A stretch of 64,000 bases of DNA from Marsupella aquatica. Lineage: Eukaryota > Marchantiophyta. Both the position numbers and the translations under genes were made by a program. The stretch's first letter is position 1; each line of letters begins with the position of its first letter. The notes under the pieces are model-generated. The model was not told the origin of the DNA and searched no databases. It saw nothing but the letters and a program-made list of their open reading frames with translations. The stretch covers positions 9,424,001 through 9,488,000 of the forward strand of contig OZ316893.1 of NCBI GenBank assembly GCA_973895155.1, in the 5' to 3' direction. Shown here in pieces: positions 11,468 through 21,450 of this stretch.

Positions 11468-12279
11468 TCAATGCCAATCATAATCTACAAGAATCTCTTC
11501 CCCTGCTCTAATGGTGCGGGTAGCATGGGTCAAGATGTAATGCGTACAAGCCATGGGCAAACGAGGGTGAGTCTGGTCATGGTACTCATGCCACTCAGCG
11601 TTTGGCCTAAAACCTGAACGCCGAGAACCCAATGTGCTATTGATGTAACCCGCCAGGTTTATAGTGCGCGGCGGGTAACCATCCATCTGAGCATACCTAG
11701 GGTCAAGCTTGACCGACATGCCATATCGACCAAAGGTCGAACATTGTCAAGACAAGATGCGCCATCGTTGAGCAGAATACTTAGGCCCATAGAATGGAAA
11801 GAGCTAAGGCAAGTCCTCGGGCGCACAACCATTAGGGACCACAATATCTACAAGCGCAAATAATCCAAGGCCTACACCAGGGCCCAATGTGGAGGGGAGG
11901 AGGACCCATGGGCGATCCCAAACTATGATAGGCTCCCTAATTGGAAGGTCCACAAGGAGCCCAAATTGGGTAGGGAAGGAGTCCTTTACAATTTCCAAGG
12001 CTCTCCCATGCAACTCTCTCGGTGCCCGAGCAATAGATGCATCAAGAAAGGACAATGTGGTGGCCTCACCCTAGGCGGACGAGACTCCAAAGACCGTGGT
12101 CTAGTATTGACCACGACTCCCCTCTCAATAGGGTGCACCTGTGAAACCCTCCTCCTATCAAAAACACGGTCTATTGCCCTCAAAGTGGCATCTAGAGCTG
12201 ATGGGGGCACCAGTGCAGTCAGAGCTCGACGTGCAACCTCTCTCATGCTGTCCTTAGGAGGTGACGGCACAACCAAAAT
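11468..12279 (-). pseudogene. Degenerate SET-like domain region inside the transposon
   Basis: SET domains methylate lysines on histones and other proteins. A frame at 12055-11804 contains LLPSTLGPGVGLGLFAL, matching the N-terminal GxGLFA signature. The same frame resumes at 11719-11468 with GYINSTLGSRRSGFRPNAEW and HATRTIRAGEEILVDYDWH, matching the C-terminal ATRxIxxGEEIxxDY signature. The NHS catalytic motif is not preserved. In-frame stops at 11804-11806 and 11747-11749 and a frame change near 12060 break it. Upstream, an acceptor at about 12280 continues in phase from the transposase-associated exon. It may be part of the transposase gene or a captured or nested host gene. Confidence 0.6.
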
Positions 12280-12411
12280 CTGTTCCACATGTAAGCAAGA
12301 AAATCTCAGCATGCCAGCAAACTTGAGCATTCATGATTGAAGGCAAAGTATGCCCACCCTGGTAATAGTTAAAGTTAAGCAAAATGGTTTTGCAATAAGA
12401 AGGAAACTCAC

Positions 12412-12912
12412 CTCGGGTATTGGTGGTACATGACAACCATGCATCCCTAAATGGCTAACGACAGTAGTCCTCTCGTGAGATACAACACCCTTGCATCGTC
12501 TACAAGGGCAAGGCATCTTCCGGACTGGTCCAATCCCATGAAGAGCAGCCATGGCCTCTCCAAACCCCTCGTCCAAAGAGGAAGGTGAGCTGTGACCATG
12601 GGGCTCTGGATGACGATGAACGTCATATGGCTGATGGGGGCTCCTATCTCTCCTATCCTCCTGCCTCTGTCGATGGTGATGACGTCGGGATCTACGACGT
12701 CTCGACCTCCTCTCAGGCGAGTAGTCCCTCCTCCTCTCCTGAGAGTAGTCCCTCCTCCTTCTTGGCGAGTCGTCCCTCCTCCGCTCTGGCGAGTAGTCCC
12801 TCCTCCTATCAGGAGAATAATCCCTATCACTATCATGATGCCGGTATCTGCGACCAACAATCGTATCCCCATCATCTGTGTCATCGGACAGAGAGTCATA
12901 GATCACCATGTC
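12412..12912 (-). CDS. TNP2 gene N-terminal exon: RS-like repeats and transposase-associated motif
   Basis: The exon begins after a TTGGTTGCAG acceptor, and its first ATG is at 12907-12909. It encodes an acidic start, then a run of RDYSPERR-type repeats, then a basic RRRRSRRHHH block. A motif CPCRRCKG...VVSHLGMHG follows, matching the Cys/His pattern of the transposase-associated domain at the N-terminus of many plant TNP2 proteins. It ends IPE at a strong gtgagt donor. The RS-like repeats are unusual for a transposase and are encoded by a 24 bp minisatellite. Confidence 0.65.
12721..12816. repeat. 24 bp coding minisatellite, four copies
   Basis: Units start at 12721, 12745, 12769 and 12793, each beginning gtagtccctcctcc or a one-base variant. 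On the minus strand each unit encodes one RDYSPERR-like octapeptide. A partial unit continues on either side. Confidence 0.9.
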
Positions 12913-13009
12913 CTGCAACCAATAAAACCATCTCTCATTTGAGAAAAACCTATACAAAACCCCTCACAAAAACCCATCCTTAAAACCCTACAAATTACAA
13001 CCTAATATT

Positions 13010-13215
13010 AGTTTTAACGTCGTTTTTTTCAAAAACCCTAACATTTAACGTCCCGCTTAAACCCCGTCCGATGTCGGTTACATCTTACAGAACGACGTTC
13101 CTAAACTTAACGTCATTTAGGACAAGGTGCTCATAGGAAATGTCGTTTGGAAGAGACGTAAATGGGACGTTAAAGCGACGTTAAAGAGACGTTAAAACGA
13201 CGTAAATTTCAAGAA
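13010..13215. promoter_or_regulatory. ACGT motif array between the two divergent transposon genes
   Basis: The gap between the start of the minus-strand transposase gene and the plus-strand gene at 13366 contains many aacgtc and gacgtt words. These include a short tandem run of gacgttaaa-type units at about 13155-13208. Its position suggests a bidirectional promoter carrying binding sites for an element-encoded protein, by analogy with TNPA sites in En/Spm. That function is inferred. Confidence 0.5.
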
Positions 13216-13365
13216 ACGGCGAGCCCGCGAGGTTAAGCGTTTCCCCGGTCATTTCCTTCAGAAAACATCGGGGTCGTGTTTGAATGCGAGTCACATTCAA
13301 CATTCCCCAATGCACCTCTAATCCTCACCTCTCTTGGTCTCCTCTACCTCACAGAATTGCCCGCC

Positions 13366-14598
13366 ATGTCTCATCCAGGCTACCTTCCATGTAGTGTGAA
13401 CTTTGATGCAGTGAAGGTGGCCATGGAGGATCCAGAGGAGATGGAGAAGGTGCATGCAGCACTACGTTCGACACATTCACTAGTTCAGGCCTTCAACCAT
13501 AGCTGGCAATTCATGGGAGGATAGGGAATGAAGGAGTCCAGGTTTATAGAGTACCTAGAGAGTATTGAGGCCAATGCTCCCGACCAAGAGGAGGTGGCCG
13601 AGGTTGACGCACCAAATGTCATTGGAGAGCTCGATGGGGCATCGATTGATCCGCTGCCTACATTCCCAACACTAGCAGACGATGGTTGGGACGATCCAAC
13701 CTTCTGTGAGATCCAGCTAGATTCTCAGGCAACTACTCGAACCCCTATCAAGAGTCAAGTGAGGATCACACATGAGAGATACAGGGCAGACGATGAGAGG
13801 AGGGACCGTCGAGCACATAGGAGGAGGAGGCGATCTCGGTCTTTGTCAAATAGTAGCACTGAAAGGAGAAGGCGAAAGGGGAAAGGAACCAATGAGCACA
13901 ATGCAGAGACATCAAGGTCAAAGAGACGCAGGGGAGATCGACATCATGGAGCAGAGAGGAGAAAGGAGCACTCACATTCAGAGCGGCGATCACATCCTCA
14001 ACAAGCTCCTGCCAGCAAGGAGCACCTCCCCACCATCACCCTTGCTGCTTTTGATGCAAGGCCAGACGTTCTGGATGAGAAAGCACTCACAAACAGAGTG
14101 CAGACCTGTGTAACTAAACACTGCCCGGTTGGACTTCCCAGTAAGTAGTGATGTCTTGGCTACATTGTATTAACACCATTCCATAGACGTAGAGTGAAAG
14201 CGTATCTTGTGCCAACCTAGACTGAAACCGTGTCTTGTATACAGGTGGATTGGATTGCACCAGAGGGTTTAGTAGCACGACCCATTGCAGAGGATGAGGA
14301 TGCTGACACTGTCCCGCTTGAGGAGGGTACCCAGGAGGAGGCCCCGGTACCATGCGGACAACATGGTGGGACTTCTCGTGATCTTTTCCCTGAAGGAGGA
14401 CGAGGGAGGGAGAGACGCAAGGAGGGAGATAGAGAAAGACGGAGAGATAGAGAGAGGAGGAGGAGCAGTGGTGAGAGGCATTCCACTAGGGTACCTCGTA
14501 GCACTAGAACAACAAGAAGCAAGGCTACGCCGGAGCCAGATAGTAGTACCTCAGAGCAGGATGACCGGAGGTACGAGTTGCGCCGGCGAGGCGGATAG
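13366..14598 (+). pseudogene. Second transposon gene: Arg/Glu/Ser-rich charged protein
   Basis: From the ATG at 13366 a frame reads MSHPGYLPCSVNFDAV and runs to a TAG at 13522-13524. The same frame resumes two codons later (13528-14148). It encodes an acidic segment, then a highly basic RS/RR/RD-rich region (for example RRDRRAHRRRRRSRSLS). A gtaagt donor near 14143 and an acceptor at 14244 point to another exon (14245-14598), again charged, with repeated RERRR/DRERRR runs and ending ELRRRGG. I could not make the reading phase match across that junction. It may correspond to the TNPA-like accessory gene of CACTA elements by position. The sequence itself has no recognised domain. Confidence 0.5.
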
Positions 14599-14639
14599 TC
14601 AGGACGTGATAGGCAATCTCAACGACATTAGCTAGGAGG

Positions 14640-15260
14640 CCTAATTTTGTATGTTACATCTCGGATTTGTATTCAAAACACCCATTTGTGGTGGCATATC
14701 ATTCCAGGTTACAATGTGTATAATGAATGCATGTATTCTATATTGAACCAGAACAACAACCCGAACCAATCACGTACTACCATGCCTAATCACGGTAACT
14801 ACCGTGCCTAATCGTGTATACGTCCTGTTGTGTTACACTCTTAACTGTTCCGAACATCGTGATGGACTACATTCCCCAATGTACGTCCGCATACAGAACC
14901 AGATAACCATGTTATTTACTGTGTAGACCGTACCAAACGTCGTAAGAAACATCACACTTAACCAACTAAACTACGTTGTACCCGTTAAACGTGGTGTCTT
15001 ACATGGCAATGTACAACGTATCAAACTTGGTTAAACAATGTCTAACGTCATTTCTAGCCACGTCAATAGGCCATCTTATCAACAATGGCGCGTTGATATT
15101 AACATCGTCTAATACAACGTTAAGTAGAGAACGTCTCAGTCGGCGACGTTAAGTACGTCATGTAATGCTACGTTAAGAACGTCCATGTGTACATCGTTAG
15201 TAACGTCGCTACTTAAACGTCGTTGGGTGGGACTTTTCCACACGTCTGCTTAAATTACGT
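14640..15260. repeat. Right-hand flank of the CACTA element with ACGT motif array
   Basis: No gene is present. From about 14830 on, words such as aacgtc, acgttaa and gacgtt become very frequent, as in the intron and promoter arrays. This is the likely subterminal repeat region. Recognisable copia sequence begins at about 15265. Confidence 0.55.
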
Positions 15261-15274
15261 TAATCAGGCAGATA

Positions 15275-15854
15275 ATGTAGTTGTGCCCTCTGAAGGACTG
15301 TCCTTCAACTTGTAAATCCACTTGTTGTCCACCACTTGGAAGCTCCACCAGCTCCACCAGTTCCCATGTCTTGTTGTCACTCAAAGATTGCAACTCCCTC
15401 TGCATTGATGCATTCCACTCATGCTTTTGCTCTAAAGCACAAGCCTCATTGTACGAAGAAGGCTCTCCTTCTTCCAAGATCAAAGCCATATCATCATCAT
15501 CAGGTGCAATGTCAATATCATCTAGCTTAGATGAGTTTGCCCATTGACCATACCTGGTAGGAGCTCTAGTAGAACGACTGGAAGTTCTTCTAGTAGACAT
15601 GACTCAAGCTGATCTGCTGCTGCTGCTAGTTGAATTTGAGGTACCCCAACAACAATCTTCTCCTCTTGTTTCATCACAAGAACCATCTCCAAGCCCGGGT
15701 TCTCCATCTCTCTTGTCATGAACAGCATCATGACTAATCTACCCCTCAACCCGATCTGGGATGAGAGATTTCCCCTTGTTAGTATGGGAACCCTGAGAAC
15801 TCTCCCCCTCCTTTGATGATTTGGATTCATTAAAGGACACATATCTACTGACAA
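15275..15854 (-). pseudogene. Copia reverse transcriptase, N-terminal fragment
   Basis: A frame holding EPSSYNEACALEQKHEWNAS and NKTWELVEL matches the start of copia reverse transcriptase. After a one-base frame change it reads VVDNKWIYKLK. The sequence then leaves copia entirely at about 15270, before the catalytic YVDD region. A Ser/Glu-rich linker from integrase precedes it at about 15560-15854. Confidence 0.8.
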
Positions 15855-15895
15855 TTAGTTTACAGGTTACTAGATTCCATAACCTAGATAACCCT

Positions 15896-16771
15896 TCACA
15901 CCTTTCTGATAGCCAAGGAAAATGCACTTCTTTGACTTGGACTCGAGCTTGGATCGAAGCTGGGAAGGTGTAAGCACATAAGCATCATATCCAAAAATCC
16001 TTCGATGTGAGTAATCTGCTGGACGTCCGTAACTCGTTTCAAATGGCGTCTTGAATCCAATAGAACTGGATGGAGAAAATTTACCAAATAAGCTGCAGTG
16101 TTGACAACTTCAACCCAAAACTTATGTGGTAAGCATGATTGACTCAACATACTACTCGAGCGGTCCAATATTGTCTGATTGAGTCTCTCAAAAACACCAT
16201 TCTATTGAGGAGTATAACTTGTTGTGAGATGGCGGGTAATCCCCTGCTCCTTACAATACATTCCAAATTCCCCAAAACTGTATTCACCGCCGTTATCCGA
16301 TCGAAGATATCTCACCTTATTACCAGTCTGATTCTCAACTTGGGCTTTCCACTCCTTAAAAGTGGCAAAAACATCAGACTTACTGTGTAGAAAGTATATC
16401 CACACATACCTTGAGTAATTGTCTATGAACGTGACATAGTATAATTGTCCAGAATGTGAGGGAGTAGGGGCTGGACCCCACACATCACTATGTACATACT
16501 CAAGTACCTCCTTGCTGGTGTGAGTTCCAACTCTGAAGGGTTTCCGGTGTTGCTTCCCAAGCACACGGTGCTCACAAAATTTCAACTTACAAGATTGCAA
16601 ATTAGAAAGTAATCCTTTGTTCTGAAGAATAACCAAACCTTTTTCACTCATGTGGCCCAAACGGAAGTGCCACAGCCAGGCCGTCTCCTCATGAGATAAG
16701 GTTACACTGGCTTCATCACAGACTACACTGCCCTCCCAAACGTATAGATTGTTATGTCTCTTTCCCTTCAA
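15896..16771 (-). pseudogene. Copia integrase (GAG-pre-integrase and catalytic core)
   Basis: The frame from 16771 contains the HLRxGH-type zinc region (WHFRLGHMSEKGL, then FCEHRVLGK). It is followed by YVHSDVWGPAP, IDNYSRYVWIYFL and YLRSDNGGEY, which supply the two catalytic Asp residues. A TAG just below 16202 replaces a Gln codon. Past it the frame reads NGVFERLNQTI, which carries the catalytic Glu, and then FWVEVVNTAAYLVN. The catalytic residues are present, but the stop makes the protein non-functional. Confidence 0.9.
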
Positions 16772-17088
16772 TACAACTTTAGTACCAATTGAAACCTGAA
16801 GGACACCATTAGCAGAACTTCACTGATGGTCATTTGCTTCTAAAACTCTAAGTGAAATGAAATTTTTCATCATGTTGGGAATATGTCTTACATTCCTCAA
16901 TGTTCTCGCAGCACCATCAAACATCTAAAATCTAACAGATCCAAGTCCAACAACTTGACATGGGATTCCATTTCCCATCAACACTGACCCGTTGAAAGCC
17001 GTGTAAGAACTGAAAAAATCTCTCCTAGAGCAAATGTGAAAAATACATGCACTATCTAGAATCCAGTCATCACTACCTGGATTTGACA

Positions 17089-18084
17089 CTACGTTGAGAG
17101 CATAACCTTGGCATCACAATATGTCATCATCATCGAGTAAACTAAATCATGCGAGCTTGATGCCGCGTTAGCTGATGCAATAGGGTCCTTTACTCGACAA
17201 TCCCTTTTCATGTGGTCAGGCTTGCCACATCTCCAACATGCAAGAGGCTTTCTCTCTTGCGATTTCCCTCTGGATTTAGATCTCCCCCATGATGTAGATC
17301 TAAATCTGTTATGCCCATTTGTGCACTGCGCTGGTCTTCCACGGTTCATGTTCAGCGCAGTGCCAGAAGAAGATGCTGTTTGTGATTGACCCAGCTTCTT
17401 TTGAGCATCATCAGACAGTAAAGAGCTCACCACCTCATTATACAAGATGAACTTTAGATCTCTATACAAGAATAACTGTTTCAAGCCCTGATAAGACGGC
17501 GGTAAGGAGCTTAGCAGAAGCAAGGCTTTATCCTCATCTTCAACTCCCTTTCCCAGGTTTGACAGATCCACCGCTAGACTGTGAAACTCATCCAGGTGAT
17601 CCTGCAGCTTGCTCCCTTCCTTGAGCCTGAGGCTCATCAAGAGAGACTTCTTATACAACCGGTTTGACGCATCTTCCCGGTAGTACTTCTCTTTTAGAGC
17701 CTTGAATAGTGACGCGCAATCCGCATAATCATCCAACTTCTTGATGATGTGCGGCTTGAGATAAAGCATCACTACATTGACAGCAATCATCTGCTCCTGT
17801 CTCCACTGCTTCTCTGAGATCTTCTCCTCTCCATCATACTCCACTCACGAAGGGAGCTGATGAGCTAATCCCATGGCCTGAAGAACACCCTTCACTTGCT
17901 TCTCCCACAACAAGTAATCAGTACGACCATCGTACTTCTCCACCTCAAACTTCACTCCTCCAAATCTAGCCATCTCCCTCTTCTTCCCTACTACCGACAG
18001 CTCTGGTAGTAGTGCAGCTTCCTCCACTGCACACCGCACCGGTGATCGTACCGGTGATTCTAGTTCCTCCTCAAATGGTAGCAA
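17089..18084 (-). pseudogene. Copia gag polyprotein with CCHC knuckle
   Basis: The N-terminal part (18084-17845) includes FEVEKYDGRTDYLLWEKQVK. An in-frame TGA, probably a former CGA, interrupts it at about 17842-17844. The frame then continues to 17089 with LFKALKEKYY, LDEFHSLAVDLSNLG and LLSSLPPSYQGL, typical of the UBN2 gag domain. The zinc knuckle is CWRCGKPDHMKRDC. Confidence 0.9.
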
Positions 18085-18631
18085 TTCCTTCTCAGACTCT
18101 TCGTCTGACCGTCGCGATCCTCAAGCTCCACTGATGCCAATTCTTCCAGTATCCTTCGAGTCACTCATATGAAACAATCACGAAAAAATATCTTTTTTCA
18201 AAACTTCTCATAAAACTCAAAACTCAACACCGCGGCGTAGCCCACAAAGCTAGGAGTCCAATCCTGAAAGTCAAAATCAAAATCAAAATTTGACACAAAA
18301 GTTATTCAAATTAACCGTTGTCGGATTTGCGATGTGATCGGTGCGCCGCGTTGCTAACTCCAGTGGCAACGTCCTCGCCAAAAAAAACCAAAAAAGTTAC
18401 CGTTTGGCGGACGGAATCTTTGTTGGACGACCAAAAAAAGCTCTCTATTTTTTGGAAATATTCCCGCACAGTCCGACAGGTCTCACAGGGGGCCGTTCCC
18501 CTATTGGAGCGGTTAAAACAGAGGGCGGCAGGTCCTGGCACAAGAGGAAACAATAAGGAGGAGAAAAAGGCTAAAAATGGGGCTTAAAGGAGGCCCTTAA
18601 GTCCCTTAAAACCCAAAATACCCTAAAAGGG

Positions 18632-18693
18632 CCGGCATACGCACAGGGTATATCCAAGCGGCTGCATACGCAGCCGCGTATGCTGTATGCCGG
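18632..18693 (-). other. Nested hairpin in the copia leader
   Basis: Two perfect nested inverted repeats lie in the GC-rich part of the untranslated leader. The outer stem pairs ccggcatac (18632-18640) with gtatgccgg (18685-18693). The inner stem pairs cggctgc (18659-18665) with gcagccg (18670-18676) around a four-base loop. In the element's RNA this would fold into a stable structure. A packaging or dimerisation role is only a guess. Confidence 0.6.
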
Positions 18694-19562
18694 GCCGGGG
18701 AGGAACAGGAAAAAATTGCGAGGAGTGAGGGGCGACAGGCAGACGACAGGTCGTGCGCATAAGGGCAAGGCAGGGCGCGAACGGGGTCGGGGCCGGCCGA
18801 AGGGAGGAAACACCCAAAAAACAAATTGCACAAAAAAATTGGCCCTAATGTAACCAAAAAATAATTGCCATTTTCAAAGAAAAAAGGTCGGTTACAAACC
18901 TAAATCGCCGCTATTTTAAACAAGCAAAGTGAACGCCGCCGACGGGAGAGAGTTGCCGAATTGCACTAGCACAGTCTACAAGCTTAGCAGAGACAAAACT
19001 TTATGGGGCGTCATACTCTCTCTGCCTCAAGTGCCAATCCCGGGCTCAAAATGACTGCCTCGCCGTGGTCAAACCGTTGAGCCGTAGCACTTCGCATTTT
19101 TCCCACCGAGTCGGACGTCACGAAGAGAAACCCGGTTCAGATGGGAACAAGCTCCATAGCTGGTGAAAAAACCTGAACGCCTCCGTCACTCGTCACGTCG
19201 CACTCGGTAACAACTTGGCAGCAACTCAGCTACCAAAATGACCAGCTCGCTTCAACCTTCAACGTGAGCTATAATGTACGATCCCTCCTGCACCGCACAG
19301 CTCACACCGTTGAAATACGTGAACTCTGGTCTCTCCCCCGAAAAGCCATCGAACACGAATAAAACCTGAACGACGCAAACTCCGATTCCTTCGCACCACG
19401 GATACCGATCAGCGAGTTCTAACCACCGTTAGAAAGCCCTCTTACTAACCTATCTGCTCACCCACACACATTCAAGTTTCATATGACAAAACTCTGAATG
19501 TATCACCAACACTGAACGCTGGAAAAACCTGTCACGAAAAAACCTCGTCACCTCCCAGGCAT

Positions 19563-19574
19563 GCTCTGATACCA
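19563..19574 (-). other. Primer binding site for initiator tRNA-Met
   Basis: On the minus strand the sequence TGGTATCAGAGC lies two bases inside the 5' LTR. This is the usual complement of the tRNA-iMet 3' end used by plant copia elements to prime reverse transcription. Confidence 0.95.
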
Positions 19575-19576
19575 CT

Positions 19577-19920
19577 TGTTGAGCATAGACGACATTCGCA
19601 ACTGCAAGCCCATGAACCATCCAACGCACAAGAGTTGACACAGAGAGATACGTGGTTCACCTCCACATGAGGCTATGTCCACGGGAACACACAAGAGCTT
19701 TACTACACTCTAGGCCGATCGGCCATACCAAGCATCCACAGCACAAGCTCTCCCTATCTCTCAACTAGCTCCGTAACAATGAGCCTAAGTTCCACCAGGG
19801 TCTGGCATCAACCCTGGCTATACTCACAACAACACTACCGCTAACATTAGCTAAGTCCTAATCCGAGTTAGCCTAACTGTGGTTAGCTCATGAGTCACAA
19901 GACTAGAGCAATATCTAACA
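19577..19920 (-). repeat. 5' LTR of the copia element (344 bp)
   Basis: On the minus strand the LTR begins TGTTAGATATTG and ends ATGCTCAACA, giving the canonical TG...CA borders within a TGTT/AACA inverted repeat. The primer binding site follows after two bases. No second LTR is in the window, so the element cannot be dated by LTR divergence. Confidence 0.9.
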
Positions 19921-20250
19921 TTTCTTGCCCAACTCTTGCCATGTACTCTCATTACGCATTTGCGCCTTATCCCATATTTTTGTGTTAACTTGAATTACAT
20001 TACTTGATTACATAATTTCATGTGCTATTTTGAACAAGGTCTCCGCATTGACAACACTTTTCACATAAAATGGGCAAGAAAGAATTATGGAAAATCCAAT
20101 ATTTTAGTTTGATCCACCTAAAAACCCCAGATTTTAATCAACAGTTCTTTACCTTACCTCAATGTATCTATGCAATTCGTTGGCATCGGGCTTGGCAACA
20201 ACATGGCCGCAAAACAAGCATAGCCACAACACCCTCATGGCCAGAGTGAC
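19921..20250. other. Short intergenic stretch with a small inverted repeat
   Basis: The word tttcttgccca at 19921-19931 is mirrored by tgggcaagaaa at 20071-20081, a 161 bp span that could be a small MITE. No target duplication was established. Nothing else is recognised. Confidence 0.3.
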
Positions 20251-20282
20251 TGCATCGTCATAATGACAAGATGGTCGCAACA

Positions 20283-21067
20283 ACATATGAGATGTCTAAA
20301 CAACTTTCTTGCCTTGCTTACATTAATTTGCATTGTCTACATTTCTTTGGCTCACTTGCATCTTTTTGCATTTCTTTGCCTCAAGTCAAAATGTTCACAT
20401 CACCCCAAATCTTTGCCTCAATGCAATGTACATTTGAACATGCCTTGACATTTTTGTCTTCTTTTGCCTTGACATATTTGCCTTGCCTAAACATCTTTTG
20501 CTTATCTCAAAATGTTTTTATCCCTTTCACTCGCGTCAACATCTTTTCTCTCCTCAATTTTTTTCTCTTCTCAATTTTTTTTCTCATCTCACCATCTTTT
20601 TCTCTCTTTGAAATATTTTCTCAGCTCAACATTTTTTGCTCACCGTGGCATCTTTTGTTCACCTTGGCATATTTTTCTTTCCTTGAAATCTTTTTCTCAT
20701 CTCAACATCTATTTCTCTCCTCAACATCTTTTGCTTACAGTTACATCTTTTGCTCACCTTTAAAGCTTTTCTCTTGGACTCAACCTTTTTTATCATCTGG
20801 ACATTGTTTGCTCACTTGGACATCTTTTCTCTCCTTTACATGTTTTATCACCTTGACATATTTTTTTCTCTCTTTGACATCCTTTGTCACCTTGACATCT
20901 TTCATGCAACGCAAGGGCATTGGGTTCTTGCAGGAAAATATGCAAGGACCCTTACATTTATCATCTTGACATCTTTTGCTTACCTTGATAGTTTTCTCTC
21001 CTCGACATCTTTTGTTCACTTTGACATCATTTATCTCCTTGACATCTTTTGTCACCTCGACATCTTT
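20283..21067. repeat. CATCTTTT-type minisatellite
   Basis: The stretch consists of dozens of irregular copies of roughly 18-24 bp built on (ct)tgacatcttttgctcacc. Because few stops arise, it yields a 232-codon hydrophobic Phe/Ser/Leu-rich frame on the plus strand, which I regard as a by-product. An 80 bp segment containing the Helitron-like palindrome is present twice, at 20883-20962 and 21048-21127. Confidence 0.85.
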
Positions 21068-21084
21068 CATGCAATGCACGGGCA

Positions 21085-21450
21085 TTGAGTTCTTGTAGGA
21101 AAACATGCAAGGACCCTTACATTTATCCCACGGATTCCGTTGACATATGATGAATCACTTCCATTTTTATTACGTAGGGTCCAATTTCCATTCGAGTGAC
21201 ATATGCAATGATCATAAACAAACCTCAAGGTCAGACTTTAGAACATGTAGGGTTACAACTTTCAAAACCTGTATATAGTCACGGACATTTGTATGCAGCA
21301 TTTTCAAGGGCAATATCTCCTACAACTATCAAGGTTTTACTTTCAGATTCCAAGGAGGGTCAAGCAAGGTTGACAAAAAAATTGTATATGACGAGGTTCT
21401 TTATTGAACGGGTGAATACGAGGGTGAATAAAGATTGTATCACTTTTGTA
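21085..21450 (+). pseudogene. Helitron Pif1-like helicase, C-terminal fragment
   Basis: The reading FIPRIPLTYDESLPFLLRR is followed, after a one-base frame slip near 21197, by VTYAMIINKPQGQTLEHVG and VYSHGHLYAAFSRA. These match the last conserved helicase motifs of plant Helitrons. Upstream helicase motifs and the Rep/HUH domain are missing. The fragment is flanked on both sides by the minisatellite. Confidence 0.85.

Larger units (their letters stand above)
8678..15265. mobile_element. Decayed CACTA-type (TNP2) DNA transposon with divergent genes
   Basis: The TNP2 transposase, the transposase-associated Cys motif and a second divergent gene identify a CACTA superfamily element. The transposase reads leftward from about 12912. 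A charged-protein gene reads rightward from 13366. ACGT-rich arrays occur in an intron, between the two genes and on the right side, where subterminal repeats of such elements often lie. I could not find CACTA/TAGTG termini or a target duplication, so both borders are approximate. The right border is set by the first recognisable copia sequence. The element is inactive: it has stop codons, frame breaks and a MITE insertion. Confidence 0.75.
15265..19920 (-). mobile_element. Truncated Ty1/copia retrotransposon
   Basis: Reading leftward from 19920 it has a 344 bp 5' LTR, an initiator-Met tRNA primer site, a leader of about 1.4 kb, gag with a CCHC knuckle, a degraded protease region, integrase, and the first part of reverse transcriptase (to about 15275). 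The catalytic reverse transcriptase motifs, RNase H, polypurine tract and 3' LTR are missing. The gag-integrase-RT order identifies copia rather than gypsy. Several stop codons break the polyprotein. Confidence 0.93.

Noticed and set aside
12585-12983. Plus-strand Ser/Pro-rich frames opposite the RS-repeat exon
   Set aside because: They arise from the 24 bp minisatellite read antisense. The minus strand has the Cys motif and splice sites.
20271-20969. 232-codon plus-strand hydrophobic frame rich in Phe, Ser and Leu
   Set aside because: It is the translation of the CATCTTTT minisatellite. All frames are long because the repeat has few stop codons.
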